From: Rubrivivax sp.
GTDB taxonomy: Bacteria; Pseudomonadota; Gammaproteobacteria; Burkholderiales; Burkholderiaceae
Assembly: GCA_016790225.1 (NCBI GenBank)
Contig: JAEUOZ010000069.1
Coordinates: 1-64,000 of the forward strand
DNA: 64,000 nt
Direction: 5' to 3'
This document shows, one piece after another, positions 30,302 through 41,153 of this stretch. The number at the start of each line of letters is the position of its first letter. Within the stretch, counting starts at the first letter, position 1. The notes under the pieces are model-generated. The model did not search any database, was not told where the DNA came from, and saw only the letters and a program-made list of their open reading frames with translations. The translations under genes and the position numbers were made by a program.

Positions 30302-31549
30302 GCTCTCGGCCCCGCGACGGTTGGAGCCGGCGACCAGATCGAAGCGGAACAGCCGGCACTCCAGCGGCCCGTTCCACATCGGCACGCGGGCGCTTTCCTT
30401 CAGGCGCATGAGGCTGGGCAGCTTCATGTCGGGGCTCAGCAGCCAGGCGCTCCAGCCCGCATAGTGGCGCTTCCAGTGTGCGGCCAGCGCGCCGAAGAAG
30501 TCCGCCGAGCTGCCGCCACCGTCAAAGCCCTCGCGGGCGCCGCGGGGCGCAGGCTCGCTGCCGCTGCCCTTGGGCGCAATGCGCTCGCCGTAGGGCGGGT
30601 TGAGCAGCATCACGCCCTGGGGTGAAGAAGGCATGCGCTGCAGCGCATCGACCGTCTTGAAGCGGATCGCGTGGGCCACGCCGGCGCGCTGCGCGTTGCG
30701 CTGCGCAAAGTCCGTCATGCGAAAGCTAACGTCGCCGGCTTCCACCGGGGCGGCAGGGGCGTGGATCTCGGCGCGCGCCGCTTCGCGCAGGGCCTGCCAT
30801 TCGGCCGCCAGCGGCTGGAACGGCCCTTGACGCTCGAACGCAAAGCGCCGGTTCAGGCCCGGCGCCATGCCGCAGGCCATCTGGGCGGCCTCGATCGCGA
30901 TGGTGCCCGCGCCGCAGCAGGGATCCAGCAGCAAGCCGTCTTCCGCACGGCCCTGCCAGCCGGCCGCAGCCAGCATCGCGGCCGCCAGGGTCTCCTTCAG
31001 CGGTGCCTCGCCCTTGACCGCCTCGCGCCCGCCCCGCGCATCGCGCCAGCCGCGCTTGAACAGCGCCTCGCCGGACGTGTCGGCGTACAGCGTGGCGTGA
31101 TCGGGGCCCAGGTACAGCACCAGCGGCAGATCCGGCCGCTGAGTATCCACATTCGGGCGATCGCCGCATTGCTCGCGCAGCACGTCGCACACGGCATCCT
31201 TGATGCGCAGGGTCGCAAAATTCAGGCTGCGCAGCGGGCTGTGCTGCGCATGCACGTCCACACGCAGGCTCATGTCGGGCGTCAGCCACTCGGCCCAGGG
31301 CACGCGGCGGGCCAGATCGTAGAGATCGTGCTCGTCGCGGTAGGGGCCATCGATCAAGGGCCAGAGCACGCGCTGCGCCAGCCGGCTGTGCAGGTTGATG
31401 CGCATGGCCGTGGCGAGGCTGCCGCGCACCCAGGCGCCGCCACGCGCATGTTCCGCCGCCTCCCCGGTGATGCGCGCCAGCTCCTGCGCCAGCAGCGCTT
31501 CGGCGCCCCCGGCGGCCGGTACGAAGAGATCCACGCCAGCGGGCTGCAC
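30287..31549 (-). CDS. THUMP-domain class I RNA methyltransferase
   Basis: A 420-residue SAM-dependent methyltransferase related to YpsC and the N-terminal half of RlmL, which makes m2G in 23S rRNA. It has an N-terminal ferredoxin-like/THUMP region (1-165), the SAM loop LDPCCGAGTIAIEA near 205 and the catalytic NPPY in LLNPPYGER. I place the start at GTG 31549, which has AGGA upstream and begins 14 bases after the rpoN stop. The longer in-frame opening reads into the rpoN gene region and is a shadow. Confidence 0.85.
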   Translation of the reverse strand: MQPAGVDLFVPAAGGAEALLAQELARITGEAAEHARGGAWVRGSLATAMRINLHSRLAQRVLWPLIDGPYRDEHDLYDLARRVPWAEWLTPDMSLRVDVHAQHSPLRSLNFATLRIKDAVCDVLREQCGDRPNVDTQRPDLPLVLYLGPDHATLYADTSGEALFKRGWRDARGGREAVKGEAPLKETLAAAMLAAAGWQGRAEDGLLLDPCCGAGTIAIEAAQMACGMAPGLNRRFAFERQGPFQPLAAEWQALREAARAEIHAPAAPVEAGDVSFRMTDFAQRNAQRAGVAHAIRFKTVDALQRMPSSPQGVMLLNPPYGERIAPKGSGSEPAPRGAREGFDGGGSSADFFGALAAHWKRHYAGWSAWLLSPDMKLPSLMRLKESARVPMWNGPLECRLFRFDLVAGSNRRGAESAGSG

Positions 31550-31563
31550 GGGCGATCCTGCCC

Positions 31564-33096
31564 TCACAGCGCCTTGCGCAGGTTGGCCGGCGCGATCTTC
31601 AGCGCCTCGCGGTACTTGGCCACGGTGCGCCGGGCCACCTGGATGCCCTGCTCTTCGAGCATGTCGCTGATGGCGCTGTCCGACAGCGGCTTGGCGGGGT
31701 CCTCGGCGCTGACCAGCTGCTTGATGAGCGCACGCACCGCCGTGCTGGAGGCATTGCCGCCGGCCTCGGTATTGAGCGAGCTGCCGAAGAAGTACTTCAG
31801 CTCGAAGGTGCCCTGCGGCGTGGCCATGTACTTGGCCGTGGTCACGCGCGAGATGGTGCTCTCGTGCAGGCCCAGTTCGTCGGCGATCTCGCGCAGCACC
31901 AGCGGCTTCATGGCGATCTCGCCATGCGTGAAGAAGGCCTTCTGGCGTTCCACGATGGCCTTGCTGACGCGCAGGATGGTGTCGAAGCGCTGCTGGATGT
32001 TCTTCATGAACCAGCGTGCTTCCTGCAGGTGCGAGGAGAGGTGGCTGCCGCGCTGCGCCTTCAGCGCCGCGGCGTACAGATCGTTGATGCGCAGGCGCGG
32101 CATCACATCCGGGTTGAGGCTGACCTTCATGCTGCGCCCGGCCCGCTGCACGATCACATCGGGCACGATGATGTTGGCCTCGGCATTCACGAACGGGCGC
32201 CCCGGCTTGGGTTCGCAGGCCACGATCAGCGCCTGCGCCTCGCGCAGCAGCTGCTCGTCGCAACCGAGCGCCGCGCACAGGCGCTTGACGTCGCGCCGCG
32301 CCAGGGCTTCGAGCTGCTCCTGCGCGATGCGCAGCGCCACGCGGCGTGCCTCGCTCGTCGGCCGTTGGCGCAACTGGATCGTCAGGCACTCGGCCAGGTT
32401 GCAGGCGCCCACCCCGGGCGGATCCAGGCGCTGCAGCCAGTGGCGCGCGCAGCGCAGCCTGGACATCAGGTCTTCCTGATCCTCCTCGTCCAGTTCGGCA
32501 GCCCCGGCCGCCAGCGCGATCTCTTCCAGCGGATCGGTCAGATAGCCATCCTCATCGAGCGAATCGATTAGCATCAGCAGCGCGGCGGCGTCTTCGTCGC
32601 ACAGGCGCAGGCCCGACAGCTGCGCGCGCAGGTGATCGGCCAGCGTGCCGCCGGCGGCACGCCGGTCGTGTGCCTCGCCCTCGTCGTCGTCGCCGCCCGA
32701 GCCGCTGCCGGCCGCAGAGGGCAGCTCGCGGATGCCGTCGAAGTCATCGCGCTCGGTGCCGTTCTCCCAGTCGTCGCGCTCCGAGGTGCCAAATTCGCCG
32801 GCGCTGACCTCGGGCAGGGCCTCCGCGCCATCGCCGCCGCCCACCTCGCGCTCGCCTTCGCCCGCGGCATCACGCTCGCGCTCGGTCACCCGGTCTGCTG
32901 AGGTGGCGCGTTCGGCGGGCGGATCCCAGGGCGTGCCGTCGTCGCCTTCGGGCTCCAGGAAGGGGTTCTGCTCGAGCATCTGCTCGACTTCCTGGTGCAG
33001 CTCCAGTGTGGACAGCTGCAGCAGCCGGATCGACTGCTGCAGCTGGGGCGTCAGCGCCAGATGCTGCGAAAGGCGAACCTGCAGCGACTGCTTCAT
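31564..33096 (-). CDS. rpoN: RNA polymerase sigma-54 factor
   Basis: RpoN directs polymerase to -24/-12 promoters and needs enhancer-binding activators. The 510-residue protein has the Gln/Leu-rich region I (residues 1-50, starting MKQSLQVRLSQHLALTPQL), an acidic region II (about 55-150), the core-binding region and the C-terminal RpoN box ARRTVAKYRE. It lies 76 bases downstream of lptB, an arrangement conserved in proteobacteria. Confidence 0.95.
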   Translation of the reverse strand: MKQSLQVRLSQHLALTPQLQQSIRLLQLSTLELHQEVEQMLEQNPFLEPEGDDGTPWDPPAERATSADRVTERERDAAGEGEREVGGGDGAEALPEVSAGEFGTSERDDWENGTERDDFDGIRELPSAAGSGSGGDDDEGEAHDRRAAGGTLADHLRAQLSGLRLCDEDAAALLMLIDSLDEDGYLTDPLEEIALAAGAAELDEEDQEDLMSRLRCARHWLQRLDPPGVGACNLAECLTIQLRQRPTSEARRVALRIAQEQLEALARRDVKRLCAALGCDEQLLREAQALIVACEPKPGRPFVNAEANIIVPDVIVQRAGRSMKVSLNPDVMPRLRINDLYAAALKAQRGSHLSSHLQEARWFMKNIQQRFDTILRVSKAIVERQKAFFTHGEIAMKPLVLREIADELGLHESTISRVTTAKYMATPQGTFELKYFFGSSLNTEAGGNASSTAVRALIKQLVSAEDPAKPLSDSAISDMLEEQGIQVARRTVAKYREALKIAPANLRKAL

Positions 33097-33172
33097 GCGG
33101 CCACCTGCGCACAGGGCCGCCGGGCCGCCGGCGGCGGCGGCGTGATGCGCCTGCCTTCACGGAGGTTCATGG

Positions 33173-33925
33173 TCACATCCGGAAGTGTTCGCCGAGGTAG
33201 ACCTTGCGCACCTGGGCGTTGTCCACGATCTCGGCCGGCACGCCCTGGGCCAGGACCTGGCCGTCGCTGATGATGAAGGCGCGATCGCAGATGCCGAGTG
33301 TCTCTCGCACGTTGTGATCGGTGATCAGCACGCCGATGCCGCGCGAGCGCAGGAAGCCGATGATGCGCTGGATCTCCAGCACGGCGATCGGATCCACGCC
33401 GGCAAAGGGTTCGTCCAGCAGGATGAAGCGGGGCTGCGTGGCCAGGGCGCGGGCGATCTCCACGCGGCGGCGCTCGCCGCCCGACAAGGCGGGTGCGGGT
33501 GTGTCGCGCAGCTTCTCGATGCTCAGGTCCGCCAGCAGGCTTTCGAGCAACTGCTCGATGCGTGCCGGAGCCAGGCGCTGGCCCTGGGCGTCGATCTGCA
33601 GCTCCAGCACCGCGCGGATGTTCTCGGCCACGGTGAGCTTGCGGAAGATCGAGGCCTCTTGCGGCAGGTAGGACAAGCCCAGACGCGAACGCTGGTGGAT
33701 GGGCTTGTGCTGCACCGGCAAGCCGTCGATGTGGATTTCGCCGGCATCGGCCCGCACCAGGCCGACCACCATGTAGAAAGTCGTGGTCTTGCCGGCGCCG
33801 TTCGGCCCGAGCAGGCCCACCACCTCGCCACCGGCGACCGAGAGGTGGACATCCTTGACGACCTTGCGCGCGCCATAACTCTTCTGGAGGCCGCTGGCCT
33901 CCAGTCGGCTGGGCGAGGCCGTCAC
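33173..33925 (-). CDS. lptB: LPS export ABC transporter ATPase
   Basis: LptB powers extraction of LPS from the inner membrane with LptFG. The 250-residue ATPase has Walker [10 protein letters not shown], signature LSGGERRR, Walker [14 protein letters not shown] and the switch His in TDHNVRETL, all LptB-typical. Its start overlaps the lptA stop by 4 bases, so the two are translationally coupled. Confidence 0.94.
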   Translation of the reverse strand: MTASPSRLEASGLQKSYGARKVVKDVHLSVAGGEVVGLLGPNGAGKTTTFYMVVGLVRADAGEIHIDGLPVQHKPIHQRSRLGLSYLPQEASIFRKLTVAENIRAVLELQIDAQGQRLAPARIEQLLESLLADLSIEKLRDTPAPALSGGERRRVEIARALATQPRFILLDEPFAGVDPIAVLEIQRIIGFLRSRGIGVLITDHNVRETLGICDRAFIISDGQVLAQGVPAEIVDNAQVRKVYLGEHFRM

Positions 33926-34548
33926 TTGCGCTCCCCGAGTGCGCGCGCAGGCTTCAGCGGCGGGGCTTCAGCGGCCGCTGCCGCAGGCCCCGAGGCGGCC
34001 GCTTCGGCGCGCGGCGCGAGCACGGCGCGGATGCGGCCGGCAGGATTGGCCGCCGAAGGCACGCCCCCCGTGACGCTGAACAGATCGGCCTTGTTGTCCC
34101 AGACGATGCTGTTGCCGGTGATCTCGTCGGCCACCTCGGTGCCGCGCAGGCGCCGCACGCTGGCGTTGCCGATGAAGGTCAGCGTGTCTGTGCGGGTGTC
34201 GAACTCGATGCGGTCTGCGCTGCCTTCGACCCACTCGTTGAGCACATCGCGCTTCTGGCGGTAGCTGGCCTGGCGCTCGGGCGATCCGATGGCGTTGGCC
34301 GTGCGGCCTTCCTTCGAATCGCGCACCTCGATGCGTTCGGCGCGCAGGCTCAGCGTGCCCTGCGTGATGGCCACGTTGCCGTTGAAGACCACCACCTGGC
34401 GCTGCAGATCGAGCGTGCCGGGCTTGTCCGCGTCGATGACCATGGGCTTGGCGCGGTCGGCCTTCTCGGCCAGCGCGACAGGCGCCAGCAGCGCACCGCT
34501 CAGCAGCAGGGCGCTCAGGAACTTCGTGAGTAGGGGTGGGCGAAGCAT
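33922..34548 (-). CDS. lptA: LPS transport periplasmic protein LptA
   Basis: LptA bridges the periplasm in the LPS transport chain. The 208-residue precursor has a signal peptide (about 1-27) followed by an OstA-like beta-jellyroll domain ([28 protein letters not shown]). A proline/alanine-rich tail ends the protein. A TAGAAT hexamer on the minus strand (34579-34574), about 25 bases upstream of the ATG, could be its -10. lptC, usually directly upstream, is absent; dsbA is there instead. Confidence 0.9.
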   Translation of the reverse strand: MLRPPLLTKFLSALLLSGALLAPVALAEKADRAKPMVIDADKPGTLDLQRQVVVFNGNVAITQGTLSLRAERIEVRDSKEGRTANAIGSPERQASYRQKRDVLNEWVEGSADRIEFDTRTDTLTFIGNASVRRLRGTEVADEITGNSIVWDNKADLFSVTGGVPSAANPAGRIRAVLAPRAEAAASGPAAAAAEAPPLKPARALGERK

Positions 34549-34676
34549 CTATGCGGCACGGAAATTGCAGAGCATTCTAGCCCTGCCAAGCCCGGCTGCG
34601 CACAATCTCCGCTGCGGAAAAAGTGGATTGATTCGGCCCGCTTTTCCGGCGCTCCACCTCGCGCGAGCGAGGCGCT

Positions 34677-35318
34677 TCAGCCGCGCTTGACGCGCTGAAT
34701 CAGAAAATCGGCCACCGCCAGCGCCCGGCGGTTGTCACCCGCCAGCGAGCCCGCGGTATAGAAGCGCCCATGCACGCCGATGGCCGGTACGCCGTCGATC
34801 TTGTAGGCCTCGGACAGCTTCTTGGCCTGCAGGCACTTGGTGACGACGTGGAACTCCTTGGCGACCTTGGCCCACTGCGCGCCGTCGACGCCGTTGGCGT
34901 TCAGGAAGGCCACGGTGTCGGCCTCCTTGTCCAGGCGCTGGCGCTGCACGTGCATCGCGGCAAAGATGCGCTTGTGCATCTGATCCAGCTTGCCCATCGC
35001 TTCCAGCCCGTAGAACAGGCGCTGGTGCGCCTCGTGGATGGCGGCAAAACCCACCGGCACGCGGCGGAAGGCCACGTCGGCGGGCAGGCGCTTGATCCAG
35101 TCTTCCAGCGCCGGCTCCAGCTCGTTGCAGTGCGGGCAGCCGTACCAGAAGAATTCGACCACCTCGATCTTGCCGGCCGGCGCGCTCACCGGCGCCGGCT
35201 GCTGCAGGCGCACGAAGTGGGTGCCCTCCACGAAGGCCGCCTGCGCCTGGGCGGCCGGCAGCGCACCGGCCAGGCCGGTACCTGCCACGGCCATCGAAAA
35301 GTCACGCCTGTTGATCAT
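34677..35318 (-). CDS. dsbA: Thiol:disulfide interchange protein DsbA
   Basis: DsbA introduces disulfides into periplasmic proteins. The 213-residue precursor carries the active-site CPHC (Cys61, Cys64) in FFWYGCPHCNELEP and the cis-proline loop GVPAIG. The N-terminus INRRDFSM with a short hydrophobic stretch looks like a twin-arginine signal, though a Sec signal cannot be excluded. It lies between the SPOR-domain gene and lptA on the same strand. Confidence 0.92.
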   Translation of the reverse strand: MINRRDFSMAVAGTGLAGALPAAQAQAAFVEGTHFVRLQQPAPVSAPAGKIEVVEFFWYGCPHCNELEPALEDWIKRLPADVAFRRVPVGFAAIHEAHQRLFYGLEAMGKLDQMHKRIFAAMHVQRQRLDKEADTVAFLNANGVDGAQWAKVAKEFHVVTKCLQAKKLSEAYKIDGVPAIGVHGRFYTAGSLAGDNRRALAVADFLIQRVKRG

Positions 35319-35439
35319 GTGGGGGTTCCTGTGTGGGGGCGGCCGCAGGGTTGGCCGATACGCGTCGGGTGATGGATCCGCCAGCCTGCCGCAAGTTCAG
35401 TGAGGTCAACGCTTGGCAGGCCGCGCAGGCCGACAGGCT

Positions 35440-36159
35440 TCACGGCTGGCGCTCGACACGCACCAGCATCGCTTCGACGCCGGAGGCCAGCAGCTTTTCC
35501 TTCACGCCATCGGCTTCGGCCTGCTTGGGGAAAGGGCCGGCACGCACGCGAAAGACGGTGCGGCCGGACTGTTCACGTTCGACGAGCTTGGTTTCCACGC
35601 CCAGGATGGCGAGCTTGGCGCGCTGCTGCTCGGCCTCGTCGCTGGACTGGAAGGCCCCGGCCTGGACGAAATAGATGAAGGGCTCGGCCCCGATGGCCAC
35701 ACGCGCGGTCTTGCCGGCCGAAGCCGCTGCGGCCGCTGTTGCCGGTGTTGGCGCTGCGGGCGGCAAGGCGCCCGGCGTTGCCGGCCGCGCCGCAGCGCCC
35801 GAAGCGGCCGGGCCGGCCGGCGCGGCGCCTGACAGGATGGCCGCGGGATCGCGTGCGCCCGGGGCCGCGATGACGGCGGGCGGCTTGACGGCCGGCGGCG
35901 GCGCGGGTCCCGGGGCCGAAGCCGCCGGCTCGGCCGCCTTGGCCGGTGCCGACTTGCCCGCGAGCCCGGCATTCGGATCCCAGTTGCGGTTGCGCTCGGC
36001 TTCCGCGGCATCCTGATCGGCCGTGCGCTGCGGCACCTTGTTGATGAAGGGCACCGGGGCCTTGGTCACGTACAGCGCCACCGCCAGCGCCAGCGCCAGG
36101 CCGACCAGCAGGCCGATCACCAGCCCCAGGATCAAGCCCCCGCGTTGCAGGATTCTCAT
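35440..36159 (-). CDS. SPOR-domain inner-membrane protein
   Basis: A 239-residue bitopic protein with a membrane helix at about 9-32, a long Pro/Ala linker (60-155) and a C-terminal SPOR domain (about 160-239, [20 protein letters not shown]...). SPOR domains bind denuded septal peptidoglycan, so the protein probably acts at the division site, like FtsN or DedD. Its start overlaps the argS stop by 4 bases; argS-SPOR-dsbA is a common order in Burkholderiales. Confidence 0.9.
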   Translation of the reverse strand: MRILQRGGLILGLVIGLLVGLALALAVALYVTKAPVPFINKVPQRTADQDAAEAERNRNWDPNAGLAGKSAPAKAAEPAASAPGPAPPPAVKPPAVIAAPGARDPAAILSGAAPAGPAASGAAARPATPGALPPAAPTPATAAAAASAGKTARVAIGAEPFIYFVQAGAFQSSDEAEQQRAKLAILGVETKLVEREQSGRTVFRVRAGPFPKQAEADGVKEKLLASGVEAMLVRVERQP

Positions 36160-37868
36160 GTCGTGGATTCTCCGGGCTCGCTTCTTGTCATCGACGCGGG
36201 TGCGTCGACCCCCAACACCGCCAGCGCGTTCTGCAGCACCTGTCGCGTGGCGGCCAGCAGCGCCATGCGCGCCCGCGCCAGTGCCGCGTCGTCCACCAGG
36301 AAGCGCTCGGCCGCATACCAGCTGTGCAGCGCCGCCGCGAGATCGCGCAGATAGAAGGCCACATCATGCGGCGCGTGCTCGGCCGCGGCACGCGAGAGCA
36401 TCTGCGGATACTCGGCCAGCTGGCGCATCAGGGCTTCCTCGGTCGGCGCGGTCAAGCGCTCCAGTTCCGCCTGCGCGAGTGCGCCGACATCGCCGCCCCG
36501 CTCCTGCCACTGGGCCAGCACCGAGCAGATCCGCGCATGGGCGTACTGGACGTAGAACACGGGGTTCTCGTCGTTGGCCTTCAAGGCCAGATCGATGTCG
36601 AATACAAACTCGGTGTCCGACTTGCGGCTGACCAGGAAGAAGCGCACGGCATCGCGGCTGGTCCACTCGATCAGGTCGCGCAGCGTCACGTAGCTGCCGG
36701 CGCGCTTGGAGATCTTCACCTCCTGCCCGCCGCGCATCACGGTGATCATCTTGTACAGCGCGTAGTCGGGATAGCCCGCCGGGACGCCCAGGCCCACGGC
36801 CTGAAGGCCGGCCCGCACACGCGCCACGGTACCGTGGTGATCCGTGCCCTGCACGTTGATCACCTTGGTGAAGCCGCGCTCGAACTTGGCCAGGTGGTAG
36901 GCGACATCCGGCACGAAATAGGTGTAGCTGCCGTCGGACTTGCGCATCACGCGGTCCTTGTCGTCGCCGTATTCGGTGGTGCGCAGCCACAGCGCGCCAT
37001 CCAGCTCGTAGGTCTTGCCCGCGGCTACCAGGCGCCGCACCGTGTCCTCGACACGGCCATCGGCATAGAGGCTGCTCTCCAGGTAGTAATGGTCGAAGCG
37101 CACGCCGAAGGCGCGCAGATCCAGATCCTGCTCGCGACGCAGGTAGGCCACGGCGAACTGGCGGATGCCGTCCAGATCGTCGGCGTCGCCGCTGGCGGTG
37201 AAGGCGCGGTCGTCGGCATGCACCGTCTTGCGCGCCAGGAAGTCCGCCGCGATGTCGGCGATGTAGTCGCCGTTGTAGGCCGAATCCGGCCAGGCCGCGT
37301 CGCCGGGCTTCAGCCCCTTCAGCCGCGCCTGCGTGGAGGCCGCCAGGGTCTCGATCTGCACGCCCGCATCGTTGTAGTAGAACTCGCGGTGCAGCTCGTC
37401 GCCCTGCGTGGCCAGCAGGTTGCAGATGCAGTCGCCCAGGGCCGCATTGCGCCCATGGCCCACATGCAGCGGCCCGGTGGGGTTGGCCGACACAAACTCC
37501 ACCATCACCCGACGCCCGCTGGCGGGGCGCCGGCCGTAGCCCGCGCCGGCCGCAAAGATCTCGCCGATGACCGACAGCCGCGCCGCCGGCGACAGCCGCA
37601 GGTTGATGAAGCCCGGGCCGGCAATCTCCAGCGCCGCGACCCAGCGCTGCACGGCCGACTGACGATCCAGCGCAGCCACCAGGGCCTGCGCGATCTCGCG
37701 CGGGTTGCGCTTGAGGCTGCGCGCGAGCGTCATGCCCAGCGTGATGGCCAGATCGCCATGCGAGGCCTGGCGCGGGGTTTCGAAGGCCGGCTCGGGGGCG
37801 GCGCCGGGGGCGACCTCGGCAAGCGCGTGGCGCAGCGCATCAAGCAGCGCCTGTTTGACCTGTTTCAT
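36156..37868 (-). CDS. argS: Arginyl-tRNA synthetase
   Basis: ArgS charges tRNA-Arg. The 570-residue class I synthetase has the HIGH-type motif HVGHGRN, the KMSKS-type loop KISKRAG and a C-terminal anticodon-binding DALR domain ([14 protein letters not shown]). ATG 37868 gives the standard N-terminus [13 protein letters not shown]; much longer in-frame openings upstream are shadows of the kinase gene on the other strand. Confidence 0.95.
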   Translation of the reverse strand: MKQVKQALLDALRHALAEVAPGAAPEPAFETPRQASHGDLAITLGMTLARSLKRNPREIAQALVAALDRQSAVQRWVAALEIAGPGFINLRLSPAARLSVIGEIFAAGAGYGRRPASGRRVMVEFVSANPTGPLHVGHGRNAALGDCICNLLATQGDELHREFYYNDAGVQIETLAASTQARLKGLKPGDAAWPDSAYNGDYIADIAADFLARKTVHADDRAFTASGDADDLDGIRQFAVAYLRREQDLDLRAFGVRFDHYYLESSLYADGRVEDTVRRLVAAGKTYELDGALWLRTTEYGDDKDRVMRKSDGSYTYFVPDVAYHLAKFERGFTKVINVQGTDHHGTVARVRAGLQAVGLGVPAGYPDYALYKMITVMRGGQEVKISKRAGSYVTLRDLIEWTSRDAVRFFLVSRKSDTEFVFDIDLALKANDENPVFYVQYAHARICSVLAQWQERGGDVGALAQAELERLTAPTEEALMRQLAEYPQMLSRAAAEHAPHDVAFYLRDLAAALHSWYAAERFLVDDAALARARMALLAATRQVLQNALAVLGVDAPASMTRSEPGESTT

Positions 37869-38066
37869 GGCGGTCGATTCTACGGAGCCGCCCACGGCGC
37901 GCTGCGCGGGCGCTCTTCGGCAGCTGCCGCCGGGGCCCCATCGGCAGCGCGGGTTTGTGCGGCAAAGCCGGCCCTGTTCGGTGCTTTGGGAGCGCCCGGG
38001 CGGCGGCACGATCGACCGGATCGCACGGAAGGGTCCGACGGACGCTGCCGGTGCGCGCCGCTGCCC

Positions 38067-39488
38067 ATGACCGAAGCCTTCATCCCTGCGGAGCCTCAGA
38101 CCGGCGGCGCCCTTCGAGCGGCGCCCGCGCCAGCCACGCCCCCGATCCCCGCCCTGCGCGACCCCGGCCTGCCGGCGAGCATCGGCAAGTACCGCGTGCG
38201 GGCACGCCTTGGGGAGGGCGCCACCAGCGAGGTCTTCCTCGCTCGCGACGAGTTCCGCAAAGCCGATGTGGCCATCAAGCGTGTGCGCCCCGGGCTGGCG
38301 CCGGACAGCGACGAAGGGCACTTCAGCGAGCACTTCTTTGCCGCCGAGGCGGCCTTGGTGGGCCGCCTGCAGCACCCCAATATCGTGCAGCTGTTCGACG
38401 CCGTGGCCGAGCCGCCCACGCCCTACCTGGTGATGGAGTACGTGCCCGGCGACACGCTGCGGCGCTTCTGCCGGCCCGATACCCTGCTGTCGCTGGAGAC
38501 CATCGTCGAAGTGGCCTTCAAATGCGCGATGGCGCTGGGCTACTGCTGGCGCCAGGGCCTGATCCACCGCGATGTCAAACCCGCCAACATACTGGCTGTG
38601 ATGAAGGGCGGCGAGGTCACCGACATCAAGATCACCGATTTCGGCAGCGTGCTGAACCTCGGCTCGGACCGCACGCAGGTCTTCCGCGTGGGCTCGCTGG
38701 CCTACATGTCGCCCGAGCAGGTGGACGGCAGCGAGCTGGACAGCCGCGCCGACATCTATTCGCTGGCCGCGGTGATGTACCACCTGATCGCCGGCCGCCC
38801 GCCCTTCGAAGCGGCGAGCCAGCCGGCCCTGCTGCACCAGATCTTCCATGGCAGCCTCACGCCGCTGACCGGCCTGCGCGAAGGCGTCAGCGAGGCACTG
38901 GACGATCTGGTGCGCACCGCGCTGTCGCGCGACCGGCAGGCGCGGCCGGCCGGCTGGGAGCCGTTTGCGCACGCGCTGTCGCAGCTGGTGTCCAGCCACG
39001 AGGTCCCGCGCAAGGGGCTGCAGGCCGTGCTGGACTCCGAGCGCTTCAGCCTGCTGAGATCGCTGGATTTCTTCGCCGACTTCGGCGACGTGGAGCTGTG
39101 GGAAGTGGTCCACCGCGCGCACTGGGCACGGCACGGCTACGGCGACGCGCTGTTCCGCAAGGGCGAACAGGGCAACCGCTTCTACATCGTGGCGCAAGGC
39201 AAGGTCGAGGTCTTCCGCCAGGGCCAGCGCGTGGCCAAGATGGGCTCAGGCACCTCGGTGGGCGAGATGGCCTACCTCGCGCCCAACCCCGAACTGCGCA
39301 CCCACAGCGCCGACGTGCTGGTTGCCACCCCGTCGACAACCGTCTCGTTCACGCCCGAGAGCCTGCGCCAGCTGAGCATCGGCACGCGCTCGCTGTTCGA
39401 CGCCGCCTTCATCCGCGTGCTCGTGCGCCGCCTGCACGCCGCGCAGGAAACGCTGATCGAGCAGCGGCTGGGGCAGCGCAGGGGCTGA
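38067..39488 (+). CDS. Ser/Thr protein kinase with C-terminal cyclic-nucleotide-binding-like domain
   Basis: A 473-residue cytoplasmic kinase. The kinase domain (about 40-305) is complete: glycine loop GEGATSEV (49-56), Lys71, HRD (167-169), DFG (191-193) and SPE (215-217). Residues about 330-445 form a cNMP-binding beta-barrel ([30 protein letters not shown]), so a nucleotide ligand may control the kinase. No membrane helix is seen. The ATG at 38067 has no clear ribosome site. It is convergent with the caspase operon at 39.5 kb and may phosphorylate parts of that system. Confidence 0.87.
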   Translation: MTEAFIPAEPQTGGALRAAPAPATPPIPALRDPGLPASIGKYRVRARLGEGATSEVFLARDEFRKADVAIKRVRPGLAPDSDEGHFSEHFFAAEAALVGRLQHPNIVQLFDAVAEPPTPYLVMEYVPGDTLRRFCRPDTLLSLETIVEVAFKCAMALGYCWRQGLIHRDVKPANILAVMKGGEVTDIKITDFGSVLNLGSDRTQVFRVGSLAYMSPEQVDGSELDSRADIYSLAAVMYHLIAGRPPFEAASQPALLHQIFHGSLTPLTGLREGVSEALDDLVRTALSRDRQARPAGWEPFAHALSQLVSSHEVPRKGLQAVLDSERFSLLRSLDFFADFGDVELWEVVHRAHWARHGYGDALFRKGEQGNRFYIVAQGKVEVFRQGQRVAKMGSGTSVGEMAYLAPNPELRTHSADVLVATPSTTVSFTPESLRQLSIGTRSLFDAAFIRVLVRRLHAAQETLIEQRLGQRRG

Positions 39489-39530
39489 GTTGCGCCGTCA
39501 GGCAAGACGCGCCGCGTGCGTCCGCAGCGA

Positions 39531-41123
39531 TCAGATCCTGATCTGCTGACCCAGCCCGGTGTAGGCCAGCACCGGGTTCTGCACCTTGCAGCGGTTGTTG
39601 CGGCACATGCTCGTGGAGGCATCGATCACCTCCTTCTGTACCCGCTGGCGAAAGACATCGACCAGGCTTTCCTTGCCCGCGGCGGCCTCGATGGCGCGCA
39701 CCATCCGAGAAGTGAACAGGCCCCCGTGGGGCATGTCTTCCAGGGACTCCTCATCGGACTGCGAGGAGGCCACCACGACATAGGCCTTGCGCGGATCGGT
39801 GATGTCACCAGCCAGCTGCTCGGGGCTGGGAGCCACGTTGCCGGCGCGAACCTCCAGCGAACGGCTCGCCGATACCGTCAGCCGGGGCATGCGGATCGCG
39901 GCGCCACCGGCATGGCAGGTGTCCGCCAGCAGCACCACCTGGCGCGCCGGCAAGTGCCCGATCAAGCCCTGGATCTGCCAGAAATCCAGCGCATTCGCAT
40001 CGCTCTGGCCGCTGAGGCGGAAGTCATCCAGGATGGGCAGGCCATAGCCGGACAGGGAATACGCCGACGGCGCGCCATGCGCGGACATGGCCACGAGCAC
40101 CAGATCGTCGGGCTGCGCCTTGCCGGCCAGGGTCATCAGCTGCGCGCGGACGTTGGCGCTGGTGGCGCGTTCGTTCTCGAGCATCACGATGTCTTCCGCC
40201 GAGAAACCCCGCTTGGTCAGCATGCCGCGCAGGATCTTCATGTCCACGGCGACACCGGCCAGATTGCCCATCGTCACCTTGCCTGCATTCGCGCGGTTGA
40301 CGCGCGAGTAGTCGGACACGCCCACCAGCAGCGCGTACTTGCGCTGAGGCGGTTGAAGGGCCAGCGCCGGCGCGCCCGAAGGCGCCGCCGGGGCAGGAGC
40401 CGGTCCAGGAGCCGGGGCTGTGGCGGATGGGGCCGACACCGTGACTGGCGCCGGCATCGGCGGCCGGGGGGCCGCCACCACGGCACCGCCCTGCACGACG
40501 GTGGGCAGCGGGCGCTGGGCGGCCGTCACCTCCTGCGCGCTGAGCCCTTTCAGGCGCTGCGCGACCTTGCCCACCAGCTCGGTGGCCGCGTCCTGGGCGG
40601 CCTTCTCAAACGCCGCCGCCAGGCCCGCGGCGCCCGGCGCCATGGCGACGCTGGTCCCACGCCCGGAGGCTTCGGCACCAGCGACGAGGACGCTCGGGCC
40701 CAGGTGCACCTTGCCGCGGATGCGCACGTCCACCAGCGACCAATCCGGATTGCGAGGATGGGGGCGCTGGATCTGCGACACCGCAAACATCAGTGTGGCT
40801 CCTGCGTCGCGGTCGAATTCGACGATCAGCTCCGGGCCCTTCTCCAGCAGCTCATAAGCCTTGGCGTCAGGCTGCCGGACGTTGAATCCGGCCCCGGCGA
40901 ACTCCTGCTCCAGTTGCGAGGCAGCCGCCAAGGGCGCGGGATCCGTGCGGGCCGGCAAGCCGTCCTGATCGCGGCGGTAGAGCACGGTGAGCACGTTCAG
41001 CCCATTGGCGGATTGCGCTGCAGCCGGCGCTGCAAACCAGGTGATGGGCAATCCGGCGGCCCCGATTGCACCCAGCAGGCGACGGCGTTCGGGTTGGCAG
41101 ACGTCCGCGGCGTTCTCGCTCAT
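39531..41123 (-). CDS. Exported caspase-like (C14) protease with N-terminal accessory domain
   Basis: A 530-residue protein. The N-terminus has an RRRLLG twin-arginine-like motif and a hydrophobic stretch ending AAPAAAQ (about residue 37). Residues 40-200 form a CsgG/FlgT-like accessory domain, then a Pro/Ala linker (210-258). The C14 domain (about 262-530) has catalytic His349 in MSAHGAP and Cys403 in LADTCHAGG. The start at 41123 has GGGAGA upstream. It is last in an operon with a CsgG-like protein and a lipoprotein driven by the regulon promoter at 44371-44346. Unlike its three paralogues, no EF-hand loop is visible. Confidence 0.85.
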   Translation of the reverse strand: MSENAADVCQPERRRLLGAIGAAGLPITWFAAPAAAQSANGLNVLTVLYRRDQDGLPARTDPAPLAAASQLEQEFAGAGFNVRQPDAKAYELLEKGPELIVEFDRDAGATLMFAVSQIQRPHPRNPDWSLVDVRIRGKVHLGPSVLVAGAEASGRGTSVAMAPGAAGLAAAFEKAAQDAATELVGKVAQRLKGLSAQEVTAAQRPLPTVVQGGAVVAAPRPPMPAPVTVSAPSATAPAPGPAPAPAAPSGAPALALQPPQRKYALLVGVSDYSRVNRANAGKVTMGNLAGVAVDMKILRGMLTKRGFSAEDIVMLENERATSANVRAQLMTLAGKAQPDDLVLVAMSAHGAPSAYSLSGYGLPILDDFRLSGQSDANALDFWQIQGLIGHLPARQVVLLADTCHAGGAAIRMPRLTVSASRSLEVRAGNVAPSPEQLAGDITDPRKAYVVVASSQSDEESLEDMPHGGLFTSRMVRAIEAAAGKESLVDVFRQRVQKEVIDASTSMCRNNRCKVQNPVLAYTGLGQQIRI

Positions 41124-41153
41124 GATTCTCTCCCTTCGGTGGACCTGCACCGC

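Noticed and set aside
31550..32389. 700-residue version of the methyltransferase extending to 32389
   Set aside because: The extension lies out of frame within rpoN and is low-complexity; a GTG with a ribosome site at 31549 gives a normal protein.
37869..39197. 1013-residue version of ArgS extending to 39197
   Set aside because: The extra part is antisense to the kinase gene; the standard ArgS N-terminus begins at 37868.
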